A model generated the notes under the pieces. That model saw nothing but the letters and a program-made list of their open reading frames with translations, ran no database searches and had not been told where the DNA came from. A stretch of 6,025 nt of DNA, taken from positions 1 to 6,025 of the forward strand of contig QNAO01000062.1 of assembly GCA_003641785.1 (NCBI GenBank), read 5' to 3'. The position numbers were made by a program, and so were the translations under genes. Positions within the stretch are counted from its first letter, which is position 1. Each line of letters begins with the position of its first letter. The DNA comes from Thermotogae bacterium (GTDB lineage Bacteria; Thermotogota; Thermotogae; Thermotogales; DSM-5069). Below, in pieces: positions 5,919 through 6,025 of the stretch.

Positions 5919-6025
5919 ATCTTCTCCATTCTAAAACTCCTTTATTTGAATCATCTTTTCCTTGAAGGCAAATGGTTCTACAACTACTGCCTTGGTTCAC
6001 TTCCACAGAATAAAGACTACTACAA
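5919..6025 (+). other. Possible N-terminal fragment of a TnpB-like (IS605 OrfB) protein, running off the right edge
   Basis: After a TAG at 5916-5918 the plus strand stays open to the window end. It encodes a segment with LNHLFLEGKWFYNYCLGSL (about 5946-6002). The pattern L..LFLEAKWFYNY..L is one I associate with the N-terminal region of TnpB-type proteins of thermophiles, so a mobile-element gene may begin here. The usual beginning (a short K.R.YP-like strand before this helix) is not in this frame. A short ATG frame at 5896 (MYVRYIYRSS) resembles that strand but is in a different frame, which would mean a frameshifted or degenerate gene. There is no good SD. Only about 35 residues are visible and chance is a real alternative. 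Confidence 0.3.

Noticed and set aside
5965..5993. AAGGCA (5965-5970) and TGCCTT (5988-5993) as a terminator stem
   Set aside because: The stem is 6 bp with a 17-base loop and no T-tract, which is too weak and easily chance.
5815..6006. 63-codon minus-strand frame over the antiporter end and right edge
   Set aside because: It begins at a GTG without a recognised SD, overlaps the coding antiporter end, and shows no family pattern; the plus-strand reading of the same bases looks more protein-like.

Overview
This window most likely comes from a member of the Thermotogales, in the Thermotoga/Pseudothermotoga area. Several things point there: glycine decarboxylase is split into subunits (the fragment here is GcvPA, not a fused GcvP); genes are packed with overlaps; Shine-Dalgarno (SD) sequences are very strong (AGGAGGTG type); GTG and TTG starts occur; and, as I recall it, the order pyk-pfkA / small protein-gcvT-gcvH-gcvPA matches Thermotoga maritima (around TM0208-TM0213). 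The exact genus is inference.

The layout is two divergent operons firing from one intergenic region of 62 bp (2474-2535). Leftward (minus strand) runs a small DUF2007-like gene (2473-2246), then gcvT (2268-1189), gcvH (1174-803) and gcvPA (802 to beyond base 1). Together these encode the T, H and part of the P components of the glycine cleavage system, which converts glycine and tetrahydrofolate to methylene-THF, CO2, ammonia and NADH. Rightward (plus strand) runs pfkA (2536-3495), pyk (3509-4924) and a calcium/cation antiporter gene (4921-5868). These encode the committing and final ATP-linked steps of glycolysis plus a membrane ion exchanger joined to pyk by an ATGA overlap. Glycolysis supplies 3-phosphoglycerate for serine and glycine, and glycine cleavage feeds one-carbon units, so the two operons are metabolically linked.

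The shared intergenic region is the main regulatory object. It has a perfect TATAAT on the plus strand and a TAAAAT with a 17-bp-spaced TTCACT on the minus strand. Their predicted start sites are almost superimposed, and a perfect 6-bp-arm palindrome covers the plus -10 box and the start sites. The two divergent SD sequences also form a perfect 8-bp inverted repeat.

The last 157 bases, after the antiporter gene, have no clear gene. They hold a two-copy tandem repeat directly after the stop codon, an AT-rich perfect hairpin, and at the right edge an open plus-strand frame with a peptide resembling the N-terminal part of TnpB-type (IS605 OrfB) proteins. This last call is tentative. Overall the window is conserved core metabolism. 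I see no convincing new defence or mobile system, and the most worthwhile leads are the divergent promoter, the DUF2007 leader gene, the pyk motif changes and the right edge.
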